From: JAJNPS01 sp031426185
Lineage (GTDB): Bacteria; Pseudomonadota; Alphaproteobacteria; Rhodobacterales; Rhodobacteraceae
Assembly: GCA_031426185.1 (NCBI GenBank)
Contig: JANPKV010000389.1
Coordinates: 1 to 64,000, forward strand
Reading direction: 5' to 3'
DNA length: 64,000 bases
In this document: in pieces, positions 34,807-44,980 of the stretch
How the letters are laid out: each line of letters opens with the position of its first letter
Numbering within the stretch: position 1 is the first letter of the stretch
Made by a program: the position numbers and the translations under genes
Notes under the pieces: generated by a model
What the model was told of the DNA's origin: nothing
The model's database searches: none
The model's input: only the letters and a program-made list of their open reading frames with translations

Positions 34807-36690
34807 ATGGATACCCGCCTGCTCCGCCACTACGAAAGCGAGCTGTCCTACCTGCGCGAGATGGGGGCAGAGTTTGCACAAACCTTTCCCAAGATCGCGG
34901 CCCGGCTGGGTATGGACGGCGTGGAGGTTCTGGACCCCTATATCGAACGGCTGCTGGAGGGGGTGGCGTTCTTGTCGGCGCGGGTCCAGCTGGAACTGGA
35001 GCTGCAGCATCCGAACTTTACCAGCCAGTTGCTGGAAATCGTCTATCCGCATTACCTGACGCCCACGCCGTCAATGATGGTGGCGGCAGTGATCCCCGAC
35101 ATGGCCAACCCTGCGCTGGCAGACGGGTTTGTCCTGCCGCGTCACACCACGATCCGGTCGGCGCTGACGGTCGGGCTGCAGACACCCTGCCAGTTCCGCA
35201 CCGCGCATGACCTGACGCTGTGGCCGATCGAGATCGCCGAGGCCGAATATATCGACGGACGGGGCGCACTGGTCGCGGCCGGAGTGGCAATCGGGGCGAG
35301 CGATGCGCGCGCGGCGATCCGGCTCCGCCTTAGGCGGCCGGGTGACGCGCCGATCGGCGCGCTGCCGCTGGACCGCCTGACGCTGTTTCTGGGCGGCCAA
35401 TCCGCCAAGGGCTGGCAATTGCATGAGCTTCTTTGCACCGATGTGGCGGGCTTGGTAGCCCGGTCGACCGACCGGCGGGCCGACTGGGTGCAGCCATTGC
35501 GCGGCAGGGTGGAACAGAAGGGCTTTGCCGCATCGGAGGCACTTTTGCCCACCCCACGCCAATCCTTCGACGGCTACCGGCTGTTGCAGGAATATTTCGC
35601 CATGCCCGAACGTTTCCACTTCGTCGATCTGACCGGTCTGTCGGGTGCTTTGGCGCGGGCCGTGGGGTCCGACGTGGACATCTACATCCTGCTGCGCAAG
35701 GGCAGGGCGGAGATGGCGTCCGGCATCACGACGGATGCCTTCACGCTGCATGCCGTGCCCGCGATCAACTTGTTCGAAAAACGCTGCGACCGGGTCCTGA
35801 TGAGCGATGCCGATACCGAACATCACATTGTTGCCGACCGGACCGCGCCGCTGGATTTCGAGGTCCACAGCCTGCTCTCGCTGGTAGGCATCAGCGAGGA
35901 AGGCGAGGACGACCGCGAGTTCCGGCCGTTCTTTTCGGCCGACGACTTCACCGCCGCAGGCTCAAGCCACAACGCCTACTTTACCATCAGCCGCAAGATG
36001 CGGCAGCGTACCGAACGCGAGCGTCTGCACGGCGCGCGCACCAGCTATCTGGGGTCCGAGCTGTTCGTGTCGCTGGTCGATCCGAGCAATGCCCCGTTTG
36101 CCGCAGGCATCCGCCAGCTTGCAGCGCGCGCGATGGTCAGCAACCGTGACCTGCCGCTCTTGCTTGCGACGGGCGCGAAGGACATGTTCCATCTTCCTGA
36201 CGGAGGCCCGGTCCTGGGGGTCCGAACCCCCGTCACGCCGACCCGCCCGCGCCCGACATTGGCGCAGGGCGATGCGGCTTGGCGGATCATCGGACATCTG
36301 AGCCTGAATTACCTGTCCATCGCCGATACCGGTGCGGCCGTCGGTTCGGGCGCGGCCGCCTTGCGGGAACTGGTCACACTCTATACCCCGATGGCGGACC
36401 GGGCGATGGAAAAGCAGGTCGAAGGCATCCATGCCGTGGCCAGCCGCCCCATCGTGCGCCGCATCAGCGACGATCTGCTGTCGACCGCGGTGCGTGGGCT
36501 GGAGATCCGGCTGACCATGGACGAATCCGCCTTTGAGGGCGCAGGCTGCTATCTGCTCGGCGCCGTCCTGGAACAGTTCTTCCGGCGCTATGCCACTCTG
36601 AACAGCTTTACCGAAACCGTCCTTGCCACCCAGCAGAGAGGAGACATTGCCAGATGGCTACCGGAGACCGGACTGGGGCGGATGATCTGA
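34807..36690 (+). CDS. tssF: T6SS baseplate protein TssF
   Basis: 627 residues, usual length. Begins 'MDTRLLRHYESELSYLREMG', with 'EFAQTFPKIAARLG' and 'LLEIVYPHYLTPTPSMMV', the family hallmarks. TssF forms a 2:1 wedge with TssG. The final 37 bases overlap the start of tssG, so the two are translationally coupled, an unusually long overlap but common for this pair. Confidence 0.93.
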   Translation: MDTRLLRHYESELSYLREMGAEFAQTFPKIAARLGMDGVEVLDPYIERLLEGVAFLSARVQLELELQHPNFTSQLLEIVYPHYLTPTPSMMVAAVIPDMANPALADGFVLPRHTTIRSALTVGLQTPCQFRTAHDLTLWPIEIAEAEYIDGRGALVAAGVAIGASDARAAIRLRLRRPGDAPIGALPLDRLTLFLGGQSAKGWQLHELLCTDVAGLVARSTDRRADWVQPLRGRVEQKGFAASEALLPTPRQSFDGYRLLQEYFAMPERFHFVDLTGLSGALARAVGSDVDIYILLRKGRAEMASGITTDAFTLHAVPAINLFEKRCDRVLMSDADTEHHIVADRTAPLDFEVHSLLSLVGISEEGEDDREFRPFFSADDFTAAGSSHNAYFTISRKMRQRTERERLHGARTSYLGSELFVSLVDPSNAPFAAGIRQLAARAMVSNRDLPLLLATGAKDMFHLPDGGPVLGVRTPVTPTRPRPTLAQGDAAWRIIGHLSLNYLSIADTGAAVGSGAAALRELVTLYTPMADRAMEKQVEGIHAVASRPIVRRISDDLLSTAVRGLEIRLTMDESAFEGAGCYLLGAVLEQFFRRYATLNSFTETVLATQQRGDIARWLPETGLGRMI

Positions 36691-37718
36691 CGCAATACGA
36701 CCGGTTCTGTCAGACCCCTCAGGCATTCCACATCTTTCAGGCGCTTCGCGTTCTCGAAGCCCGATTTTCGGATGCGCCGCTCTTGGGCAGTTCCAAGCGC
36801 CCGCTGGAAGATCGTATCCGGCTGGGACAAGAGGCCGAGTTGGCGTTCGAGCGCACGACAATCCGCGATTTCACCCCGCCCGGCGCCAAGCCGGGGGTGC
36901 TGACCAACCGGTTTTTCGGGCTGTTCGGCCCGAACGGACCCCTGCCGACGCACCTGACGGAATACGCCCGCGACCGGGCGATCAATGGCCGTGACCCGAC
37001 GTTTCTCGCTTTTGCCAACATGCTGACCCACCGCATGATGAGCCTGCTGTACCGGGCTTGGGCGACCGGGCAACCCAGCGCCAGTTATGACCGGGGGGCA
37101 GGGGGGCGGTTCGAGGGCAAGGTCGCCGCCTTCGCAGGCGCTGCGGGCAAAAGCCTGCGCGACCGGGATGCGATGCCTGACGCCGCACGCAGCCATTTTG
37201 CCGCCCATCTGTCCGCTGGCCCCCGGCATGCCGACGGGCTGGTCGCGATGGTGCAGGCGTTCTTTCGTGCGCCGGTCAACTTGCAGCAATTCGTGGGATC
37301 GTGGCTCGATCTGGAACCGGGAGACCGCTGGCAACTTGGCGCGGCGGCCGGTCTTGGCCGGGCCACCAGCATCGGGGAACGCGTCTGGAGCCGCAGCGCC
37401 AAGTTCCGTTTGCGCATCGGCCCCTTGAACCTTGCGGAATATCAGCGCCTGTTGCCCGGATCGCCGTCGGTTGAAAGACTGACCTCCGTAGTGCGGTCCT
37501 ATGTGGGCGACGCGCTGGACTGGGACGTCAATGTCGTTCTGCGCGGCGATCAGGTCCCCCGCGCCGTGCTGGGCGGTGACACGCGACTGGGCCAGACCAG
37601 CTGGATCGGGCGCCGCGATCCGTCCCGGCCTGCCGCCGATCTTTTTCTTTCTCCGCAGTATCATTCAGAAACGGTCGTGTCGGCATCGCCGGGCACGGCG
37701 CAGCAAAGGACACTCTGA
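36654..37718 (+). CDS. tssG: T6SS baseplate protein TssG
   Basis: 354 residues. Contains 'FCQTPQAFHIFQALRVLEAR', 'FGLFGPNGPLPTHLTEYARD' (the family's signature motif), and 'DVNVVLRGDQVPRAVLG'. Forms the wedge core with TssF and contacts TssE and TssK. Its start lies within the end of tssF, and its TGA overlaps the ATG of tssH (TGATG). Confidence 0.92.
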   Translation: MATGDRTGADDLTQYDRFCQTPQAFHIFQALRVLEARFSDAPLLGSSKRPLEDRIRLGQEAELAFERTTIRDFTPPGAKPGVLTNRFFGLFGPNGPLPTHLTEYARDRAINGRDPTFLAFANMLTHRMMSLLYRAWATGQPSASYDRGAGGRFEGKVAAFAGAAGKSLRDRDAMPDAARSHFAAHLSAGPRHADGLVAMVQAFFRAPVNLQQFVGSWLDLEPGDRWQLGAAAGLGRATSIGERVWSRSAKFRLRIGPLNLAEYQRLLPGSPSVERLTSVVRSYVGDALDWDVNVVLRGDQVPRAVLGGDTRLGQTSWIGRRDPSRPAADLFLSPQYHSETVVSASPGTAQQRTL

Positions 37719-40405
37719 TGACCGAAATTAGCCGCGTTGCATTGTTCGGAAAACTGAACCGCCTTGGCTATCAGGCCGTCGAGGGGGCGGCGGTGTTCTG
37801 CAAGATGCGAGGCAACCCCTATGTCGAGGTCGTCCACTGGTTTGCCCAGCTTTTGCAGCTTCAGGACAACGACATCCTTCGGGTGATCAGCCATTACAAG
37901 CTCGACAGCGGCAAGATCGCCGCCGACATGCAGAAGGCCCTGGACGCTCTGCCGCGCGGGGCCACCACGATCAGCGACCTGTCGCCCCATCTCGAGGATG
38001 TGGTCGAACGCGCCTGGGTCTATGGGTCGCTGCTTTATTCCTCCAACCAGGTGCGGACGGGCCACCTGATCCTGGGAATGTTGAAAACCAAGTCGTTGAA
38101 GAACATTCTTCTGGGCATATCGGCCGAATTCGGACGCGTGAATGCGGATGATCTGGCGGACAATTTCCACAAGGTCACCGACGGCTCACCCGAGGATCAG
38201 ATGGGGGCACAGGACGGCTCGGTCACCGGAGGCGGTGCCGCGCCGGGCGAGACATCAGGCGCCGTGGCACCTCAACAGGGCAAGCAGCAGGCGCTCAAGC
38301 AGTTTTGCACCGACCTGACCCAACAGGCCCGTGAGGGCAAGATCGACCCCATCGTGGGTCGCGACGAAGAGATACGCCAGATTGTCGACGTGCTGATGCG
38401 TCGGCGTCAGAACAACCCGATCCTGACCGGCGAGGCGGGTGTGGGCAAGACGGCCGTCGTCGAGGGGTTTGCCCTTCGGATCGCGCGCGGTGACGTACCA
38501 CCGGCGCTGCGCGAGGCGCGTCTGCTGGCGCTGGACGTCGGTCTGCTGCAGGCGGGGGCCAGCATGAAGGGCGAGTTCGAGAGCCGCCTTCGGTCGGTGA
38601 TCGACGAGGTTCAGGCCTCAACCGTGCCGGTCATCATGTTTATTGACGAGACGCATACCCTGGTCGGGGCAGGCGGGGCCGCAGGCACCGGCGACGCCGC
38701 CAACCTGCTGAAACCGGCGCTGGCGCGCGGTACGCTGCGCACGATCGGCGCCACCACCTGGGCCGAATACAAAAAGCACATCGAAAAGGATCCCGCCCTG
38801 ACCCGGCGTTTCCAGGTGGTTGCGGTCGAGGAGCCGAGCATCCCGAAAGCCGTCATGATGATGCGCGGCATTGCGACGATGCTCGAAAAGCACCACCGGG
38901 TGCAGGTGCTGGACGAGGGGTTGGAGGCCGCAGTGTCGATGTCGGCCCGCTACATACCCGCGCGCCAGTTGCCCGACAAGTCGGTGTCGGTCCTGGATAC
39001 CGCCTGTGCCCGCGTGGCAATCAGCCAGCATGCGGTGCCCGCCGAAGTCGATGATGCGCGCAAGCGGATCGAGGCACTGCAGACCGAGCTGGAAATCATC
39101 GGTCGGGACGAGACCGCGGGCTTCAACGTCGACGCGCGTCGCGCGGGCGTGACCTTGATGAAGGAGGCCGAGGAACAAAGGCTGGCCGAGCTTGACGCCC
39201 GCTGGTCGGCCGAAAAGGTGATCGTGACCGAGATCCTTGATTTGCGGGCAAAGCTGCGCGAAGGCGGGGCCGCCGTGGACGACCCGGCGGCACAAGCCGA
39301 AGCGACCGGAGTGCGGGCCGATCTGATGGAACAGCTCAAGGCGGCAAACGCCCGGCTGACCGCCGCCCAGGGGGAAAGCCCGCTGATCCTGCCGATTGTG
39401 GACGCGCAGGCGGTCGCATCGGTGATCGGCGATTGGACGGGCATCCCGGTCGGCCGGATGGTGCGCAATGAAATCGAGACCGTTCTCAATCTTGAACAAC
39501 ATCTGGCAAAGCGCGTGATCGGGCAGGATCACGCCATGAAGATGATCGCCAAGCGGATCCAGACCAGCCGTGCCGGTCTGGACAACCCGTCCAAGCCGAT
39601 CGGGGTCTTCCTGCTCGCCGGAACGTCCGGTGTCGGCAAGACAGAGACGGCATTGGCATTGGCCGAAGCGATGTATGGCGGAGAGCAGAACGTCATCACC
39701 ATCAACATGAGCGAGTACCAGGAAGCCCACACCGTCAGCAGCCTGAAAGGTGCCCCGCCCGGCTATGTCGGCTATGGCGAGGGCGGGGTGCTGACCGAGG
39801 CCGTGCGGAGAAAGCCCTATTCGGTCGTGCTGCTCGACGAGGTTGAAAAGGCCCACCCCGACGTCCACGAGGTGTTCTTTCAGGTCTTCGACAAGGGCGT
39901 GATGGAAGATGGGGAAGGGCGGGTCATCGACTTCAAGAACACGATGATCCTGCTGACGTCCAATGCCGGATCCGACATGATTATGGATATGTGTTCGGAC
40001 CCCGACCTGATGCCCGACCCCGAAGGCATCGCCAAGGCGCTGCGGGCGCCGTTGCTGAAAATCTTTCCCGCAGCACTTTTGGGTCGGTTGGTGACAATCC
40101 CTTATTATCCTCTGTCGCCGACGATGATCGGTGCCATCACGCGGCTCCAGCTTGACCGCATCAAGAAGCGAGTCTCGTCTGCGCATGGTGTGCCCTTCCG
40201 CTATTCCGATGCGGTGGTCGACACGATCGTCTCGCGCTGTCAGGAACTTGAATCTGGTGGACGCATGATCGATTCCATCGTAACAAATACAATGCTTCCA
40301 GACATTTCCGCCGAGTTCTTGCGTCGCATGATGGAAGGCAAAAAGGTGGAGGCCGTCACCATCGACGTCGCGAACGGCGAATTTGTGTATGGATTTGACG
40401 CCTGA
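37718..40405 (+). CDS. tssH: T6SS AAA+ disaggregase TssH (ClpV)
   Basis: 895 residues. Clp_N domain (~10-155), first AAA+ module with Walker A 'GEAGVGKTAVV' and Walker B 'VIMFIDETHTLVGAGG', a coiled middle region (~430-540), and the second module with 'GTSGVGKTETAL' and 'VVLLDEVEKAHPDV'. It unfolds the contracted TssBC sheath for recycling. Both ATPase sites look intact. The N-domain Gly/Ala-rich linker near 165-195 is longer than in some relatives. Confidence 0.94.
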   Translation: MTEISRVALFGKLNRLGYQAVEGAAVFCKMRGNPYVEVVHWFAQLLQLQDNDILRVISHYKLDSGKIAADMQKALDALPRGATTISDLSPHLEDVVERAWVYGSLLYSSNQVRTGHLILGMLKTKSLKNILLGISAEFGRVNADDLADNFHKVTDGSPEDQMGAQDGSVTGGGAAPGETSGAVAPQQGKQQALKQFCTDLTQQAREGKIDPIVGRDEEIRQIVDVLMRRRQNNPILTGEAGVGKTAVVEGFALRIARGDVPPALREARLLALDVGLLQAGASMKGEFESRLRSVIDEVQASTVPVIMFIDETHTLVGAGGAAGTGDAANLLKPALARGTLRTIGATTWAEYKKHIEKDPALTRRFQVVAVEEPSIPKAVMMMRGIATMLEKHHRVQVLDEGLEAAVSMSARYIPARQLPDKSVSVLDTACARVAISQHAVPAEVDDARKRIEALQTELEIIGRDETAGFNVDARRAGVTLMKEAEEQRLAELDARWSAEKVIVTEILDLRAKLREGGAAVDDPAAQAEATGVRADLMEQLKAANARLTAAQGESPLILPIVDAQAVASVIGDWTGIPVGRMVRNEIETVLNLEQHLAKRVIGQDHAMKMIAKRIQTSRAGLDNPSKPIGVFLLAGTSGVGKTETALALAEAMYGGEQNVITINMSEYQEAHTVSSLKGAPPGYVGYGEGGVLTEAVRRKPYSVVLLDEVEKAHPDVHEVFFQVFDKGVMEDGEGRVIDFKNTMILLTSNAGSDMIMDMCSDPDLMPDPEGIAKALRAPLLKIFPAALLGRLVTIPYYPLSPTMIGAITRLQLDRIKKRVSSAHGVPFRYSDAVVDTIVSRCQELESGGRMIDSIVTNTMLPDISAEFLRRMMEGKKVEAVTIDVANGEFVYGFDA

Positions 40406-40447
40406 CCGCAGCTGGTCGGGACATTGGGTCAAGAGGGAGCCGACATC

Positions 40448-42526
40448 ATGGCAGAACCGCAGACGCCTGGTAGCTCGGCCTCGGGCAGCGCCTTCAAAGA
40501 CATGCAGGTCAAATGCGCGATCATCGAGGAAGGGCTGAGCGAGCTATCCTGTGCCCGCGTCGAATTGCTGTCAAAGGACCGGGCCGTCGCGCTGAACACT
40601 CTGGTGGGCGAACAGCTTGAGGTGACGGTTCCGGGCGGTCACAACTTGGGCCGTCGTTTCATCGGAACCTGCGTTTCGGCCGAATACCTCGGACGCTTTC
40701 GCGACTGGGGCCGATACCTGGTCGAGGTGCGCCCGAAGCTGTGGTTTCTGACCCAGGCGCGCGAATGTCGCGTCTTTCAGGACAAATCGGTGCCCGAGAT
40801 CGTCAAGGACATCTTCGGTGATTACGGGTTTTCGGATTTCTTCACCACAAAACTGTCGGGAAGCTACGTCCAGCGGCCCTTCTGTCTGCAATACCGCGAA
40901 ACCGATCTCGACTTCATCAGGCGTCTGATGGAGGAGGAAGGCATCTACTTCTTCTTCCAGCACATCGACAAAGGAGAAAGCTTTGTATTGGCGGATGACG
41001 CCTCGGCGCATGAGCCGATAAAGGGCGATGCCATTCTTGAATTCTTCGACGCGGCCGACTCTTTTGACCGCAGCCGGGAGCATCTTTTCGAAATCGTCGC
41101 AAAGGAAGGCGTCACGACGGGCAAGGTCACCCTGTCGGACTACAACTTTGAAACATCGTCAGTGAAGCTCGCTGGCACGCGGGAGATGAAGAAGGGCAAA
41201 CATAAAAAGACGGGAATCGAAATCTATGATTACCCGGGACACTTCCACGATGAGCCCCTGGGCCGGGAGCGCGCGCGTGTCCGGATGGAAGCCGAAGCGA
41301 TAAAGCATGTAACCTGGCAGGCTGTCGGCAACATAAGACGTCTCGGGGTGGGGCAAACGTTCCAGATCAAGAACCATCCCCAGACGCAGGGCGAAAGCGG
41401 GTTCCTGTGCACGCGTGCTACCTATTACCTGCAAAACAACCCCGATGGGACCTCGGCGGGTGAGACGCCGAGCGTCATAGGCAAGGGGCTCGATTTCGGT
41501 CCCGACAACACGGACACCTTCCGCGCCGTGTATGAGATCGTGCCGAAATCCAGCCCGTACCGCGCCCCTCTGCAGACCCCGTGGCCAGAAGTGGGCGGAA
41601 TTCACACCGCTGTGGTGGTGGGATCGAAGGGCGAAGAAATCGATACGGACGAATATGGCCGTGTGAAGATCAAGTTCCACTGGGACCGGCGCGCGGCCAA
41701 GGACAATACCGTCAGCGTCTGGGTGCGCACGATGATGCCGTGGACCGGCAAGAACTGGGGCATGATCCATGTGCCCCGCGTCGGCCAGGAGGTGGTGGTG
41801 CAGTTCGAGGAAGGCGACCCGGACCGTCCGATCATCATCGGGATGCTCTATAACGACCAGACGAAGCCGCCCTACGCGCTGCCTGCCAACAAGACGCAGT
41901 CCGGCATCAAGACCAACTCCTCCAAAGATGGCGGTGGCTTCAACGAATTGATGATGGAGGACAACAAGGGCAAGGAACTCGTCCGGTTCAGATCAGAACG
42001 GGATTACGAGCAGATCGTGCAGAACAATGCCACGATCACCGTCGGTACCCCGACCAAGGAAAAGGGCGACATGACGCTGACCGTGCATCGCAACCTGACC
42101 GAGACCCTGGAGACCGGCGATCACACCTTTGATGTGAAGACCGGCAGTCAGGTGATCACCATCGAGACCGACAAGACCGAAACCATCAAAGGCAAATCGA
42201 CCCAGACAATCACCGGCGACATGGTCGAGACGATCAAGTCTGGCAATTTTACCCGCACGGTCGAAAAGGGCCATGAAAAGACAACCTTGAAGGTGGGTAA
42301 TCATACCCTGAAGGCCGACGCTGGGCAGATCACGATCGAAGCACAGCAGTCGATCACCTTGAAAGTCGGGCAAAGCTCCATCGTGATTGATCAGATGGGG
42401 GTCCAGATCAAAGCCATGACGATCGGCATCAACGCAGAGCTGAAACTCGATGCCAAGAGCATGATGACCACTGTGAAGGGCGATGCGATGGTGACCATCA
42501 AGGGCGGCCTCACGATGATCAACTAG
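40448..42526 (+). CDS. vgrG: T6SS spike protein VgrG (TssI)
   Basis: 692 residues from the ATG at 40448 (good context; the frame opens 24 bases earlier). gp27-like part ('RFIGTCVSAEYLGRFRDWGR', 'FCLQYRETDLDFIRRLMEEE', 'GIYFFFQH'), then the OB domain 'TDEYGRVKIKFHWDRR' and 'MIHVPRVGQEVVVQFEEGDP', and the beta-prism spike with repeats such as 'LTVHRNLTETLETGDHTFDV' and 'TQTITGDMVETIKSGN'. It ends 'TMIN' with no C-terminal toxin domain, so it is a structural VgrG that loads separate cargo through PAAR or adaptors. Confidence 0.93.
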   Translation: MAEPQTPGSSASGSAFKDMQVKCAIIEEGLSELSCARVELLSKDRAVALNTLVGEQLEVTVPGGHNLGRRFIGTCVSAEYLGRFRDWGRYLVEVRPKLWFLTQARECRVFQDKSVPEIVKDIFGDYGFSDFFTTKLSGSYVQRPFCLQYRETDLDFIRRLMEEEGIYFFFQHIDKGESFVLADDASAHEPIKGDAILEFFDAADSFDRSREHLFEIVAKEGVTTGKVTLSDYNFETSSVKLAGTREMKKGKHKKTGIEIYDYPGHFHDEPLGRERARVRMEAEAIKHVTWQAVGNIRRLGVGQTFQIKNHPQTQGESGFLCTRATYYLQNNPDGTSAGETPSVIGKGLDFGPDNTDTFRAVYEIVPKSSPYRAPLQTPWPEVGGIHTAVVVGSKGEEIDTDEYGRVKIKFHWDRRAAKDNTVSVWVRTMMPWTGKNWGMIHVPRVGQEVVVQFEEGDPDRPIIIGMLYNDQTKPPYALPANKTQSGIKTNSSKDGGGFNELMMEDNKGKELVRFRSERDYEQIVQNNATITVGTPTKEKGDMTLTVHRNLTETLETGDHTFDVKTGSQVITIETDKTETIKGKSTQTITGDMVETIKSGNFTRTVEKGHEKTTLKVGNHTLKADAGQITIEAQQSITLKVGQSSIVIDQMGVQIKAMTIGINAELKLDAKSMMTTVKGDAMVTIKGGLTMIN

Positions 42527-42538
42527 GATGGGACGGTG

Positions 42539-43141
42539 ATGTCGGAACGATTTGCCGATCTGAAGAAGATCCCGAAGCAGCCCGCCGCGCGTCTGCTCGC
42601 GCTTGGCAATGCGCGGCTGCAGTCGCGGCTGAAATCGCCCGCCAGCGCCAGTGTTGCGGATGTCCTGATCGAACTGGAGGCAGCGGATGCGCTGGTGGAC
42701 ATGCTGCGGCTGCTGTCGGTGGCGCTTCCCGGACGCGAGCGGGCCTGGTGGGCCTGCCTTGCCGCGCGCGATCTGCTGGGCCCGTCGCCCGAGAAGGTCC
42801 CCGCGACGCTGATCGCTGCCGAAAACTGGGTGCGCCAGCCCGGCGATCCGACGCGCGTCGCCCTGCGGGCCGCGCTGGATGCGGTCGAAAGCGACGACGA
42901 CGTATCGCTTTGCGCGACATCGGCGATATTTGCGGATGGGACGCTGGGGCCCGGAGAGATGTCGCATCACGCGGCCCCGCCCGGTGCTGCCGAGACCGCG
43001 GCCTTTGGCATGAACGTCATGGCCATGGGCGTGAACAGCCGCGATTTCAGCGCCGAGGCGAACCGACTGATCGACCGCGCGCTGGACATTGCCCGGGGCG
43101 GCAATGGCAGGACCGCCGCCAGCAAAGGTGACCTCTCATGA
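42539..43141 (+). CDS. DUF6931 family protein between VgrG and PAAR
   Basis: 200 residues from the ATG at 42539. Helical and Ala-rich; the core 'LPGRERAWWACLAARDLLGP' and 'SLCATSAIFADGTLGPGEM' match DUF6931, a family regularly found in T6SS loci. Its function is not established; the position between spike and tip proteins, where adaptors such as Tap/DUF4123 sit elsewhere, makes an adaptor or chaperone role reasonable. The stop overlaps the PAAR start by four bases (ATGA). Confidence 0.7.
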   Translation: MSERFADLKKIPKQPAARLLALGNARLQSRLKSPASASVADVLIELEAADALVDMLRLLSVALPGRERAWWACLAARDLLGPSPEKVPATLIAAENWVRQPGDPTRVALRAALDAVESDDDVSLCATSAIFADGTLGPGEMSHHAAPPGAAETAAFGMNVMAMGVNSRDFSAEANRLIDRALDIARGGNGRTAASKGDLS

Positions 43142-43449
43142 GCTTTCCCCAGGCCCGCATGTCCGATCTGCACGTCTGCATGCCGCCCATGCTGCCCGCA
43201 CCCACGCCGATCCTGCCGCCCTGCGCCGTGACGGTGATGGTGAACAACCTGTTCGCCGCACGGATGGGTGACATGGCACCGGGCGTTCCGATGCCGCCCG
43301 CCCTTCCGGTCCCGGTTCCCCATCCGTTCATCAAGGGATCGGCGACGGTGTTGATCATGAATCAGCCCGCACTGCGCGCCATTGTCGACCCGTGTTCGTG
43401 CGGCGGCATGGTGGTGCTCGCGTCGTTCAACGTCTTGACCGGGGGCTGA
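43138..43449 (+). CDS. PAAR-like spike tip protein
   Basis: 103 residues, mostly Pro/Gly/Met-rich with beta hairpins: 'PTPILPPCAVTVMVNNLFAA', 'RMGDMAPGVPMP', 'FIKGSATVLIMNQPALRA' and 'VDPCSCGGMVV'. This fits the PAAR-like class, which forms a cone at the VgrG tip and binds metal through His/Cys residues; here Cys residues near the end could do that. No toxin extension. Seven bases precede the FHA gene. Confidence 0.8.
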   Translation: MSFPQARMSDLHVCMPPMLPAPTPILPPCAVTVMVNNLFAARMGDMAPGVPMPPALPVPVPHPFIKGSATVLIMNQPALRAIVDPCSCGGMVVLASFNVLTGG

Positions 43450-43455
43450 CGCGGC

Positions 43456-44958
43456 ATGCCGGTGACGTTGCGGTTTCAGTCGACCGGTGTGGTGCCGGGC
43501 AACGCGCAGCCCGTCGTGATGCGCGGCGGGTCGTTGACGATCGGACGTGGCGAAGAGAATGACCTGCACCTGCCGGATCCTGACAAGCTGCTGTCCAAGC
43601 GCCACTGTGTCATCGAGGAACAAGACGACCATGTATCGGTGATCGACCTGTCGACCAACGGGACCTTCCTCAATTACAGCAAGTCGGCGCTCGGCCCCAT
43701 TCCCTCGCCGCTGCACGATGGTGACATCCTGACGATGGGCCCCTACGAATTGCTCGTGGAGGTGACGGCGGCCCGTGCGCCAGCCGGAATCCCCGCTCCG
43801 CTGGAGGAAGGGCCCGCGTCGCATGGTCGTGCGGCCGGGGGAATGCTGGGGCTCGACCTGCTGGATGATCCCTCGCACGGGGGCGGCGTGGATTTTCTGG
43901 ACGACCTTCTGGGGGGCGGCGGGCCGAAAGGTCCACCAAGCCTGCAGCGCCCGCAATTGGGCGATGATGGGCTTCTGCCGCCGCTCGGGGTCGACGACCT
44001 GATGGCCCCGTCTGCGGAGACCGGTCCGCCGCAGGGGGCAAGCAGACCCGCCCATTCCCCGTCCGTGCAGGACCACTTCGCCCCGCCCGCCCGCGTGACC
44101 ACGGCGATACCCGACGACTGGGATGATCTGCTGGACCCGTTGGCAAATCCTGGCGCGTCAGATCCTTTTGCCGCAGCGCCGCAGGACCTGCCTTCTGCGG
44201 GTGCGGGCAACCCTGTCCACATTCCGGATGATTTTCCGTCGCAGGGGCCAGGCGCTGCCGCAGTCCCCTTTGATCCGCCGCAGCAGTCTCCGTTCACGAC
44301 GGTGCCGCCGGTCCAACCCGCCGTCGCGCCGCTTGACATGGTGACACGCCCGACCGCGGCCTCGGTGCCCGTGCCCGACGATGCCGCTGCGCGGGCGTTT
44401 CTCGCGGCGCTTGGCGCGCCGCAGATGGCCATTCCCGCAGAAGACCTGCGGCCGACCCTGTCGCGTCTGGGACAGGTTCTGCGCATCATGGTTCAGGGCC
44501 TTCGCGAAGTGCTGATGACCCGCACTTCGATCAAATCCGAATTCCGCATGCAGCAGACCATGATCACGTCAGGCGGCAACAATCCTCTGAAATTCTCGAT
44601 CAGCCTCGAGCAGGCAATCGAGGCCTTGGTCAAGCCCACCACGCAAGGGTATCTCGACCCGGTCGCGGCGGCCGAGCAGGCGCTGCGTGACATCAAGGCC
44701 CACGAGGTCGCGATGATGACGGGCATGGAGGCCGCGCTGAAGGGTCTGCTGAAGCGTCTTGATCCGCAGCAGCTGGAAGGAAAACTCGAGACAAGCAGCG
44801 GGTTTGGTTCTATCCTCAGAGGCAAGGAGGCCCGGTATTGGGACGCTTACCTCAAGATGTACGCAGAAATTTCCGATCAGGCCGAAAACGATTTTCACGA
44901 GCTGTTCAGCCGAGAGTTCGCCCGCGCCTATCAGGACCAGCTTGACCGACTGAAGTGA
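43456..44958 (+). CDS. tagH: T6SS FHA-domain protein (TagH/Fha)
   Basis: 500 residues. N-terminal FHA domain (~20-95): 'GGSLTIGRGEENDLHLPDPD', 'LLSKRHCVIEE' and 'VIDLSTNGTFLN', with the phospho-Thr-binding Arg, Ser and Asn. A long Pro/Gly/Asp-rich middle (~105-290) is followed by the TagH C-terminal domain (~310-500) with 'LGQVLRIMVQGLREVLMTRT' and 'YAEISDQAENDFHELFSREF'. In the known pathway PpkA phosphorylates Fha, which activates the machine; PppA reverses it and TagF blocks it. Confidence 0.9.
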   Translation: MPVTLRFQSTGVVPGNAQPVVMRGGSLTIGRGEENDLHLPDPDKLLSKRHCVIEEQDDHVSVIDLSTNGTFLNYSKSALGPIPSPLHDGDILTMGPYELLVEVTAARAPAGIPAPLEEGPASHGRAAGGMLGLDLLDDPSHGGGVDFLDDLLGGGGPKGPPSLQRPQLGDDGLLPPLGVDDLMAPSAETGPPQGASRPAHSPSVQDHFAPPARVTTAIPDDWDDLLDPLANPGASDPFAAAPQDLPSAGAGNPVHIPDDFPSQGPGAAAVPFDPPQQSPFTTVPPVQPAVAPLDMVTRPTAASVPVPDDAAARAFLAALGAPQMAIPAEDLRPTLSRLGQVLRIMVQGLREVLMTRTSIKSEFRMQQTMITSGGNNPLKFSISLEQAIEALVKPTTQGYLDPVAAAEQALRDIKAHEVAMMTGMEAALKGLLKRLDPQQLEGKLETSSGFGSILRGKEARYWDAYLKMYAEISDQAENDFHELFSREFARAYQDQLDRLK

Positions 44959-44980
44959 TTTATCTGGAAGGATTCTGAGG

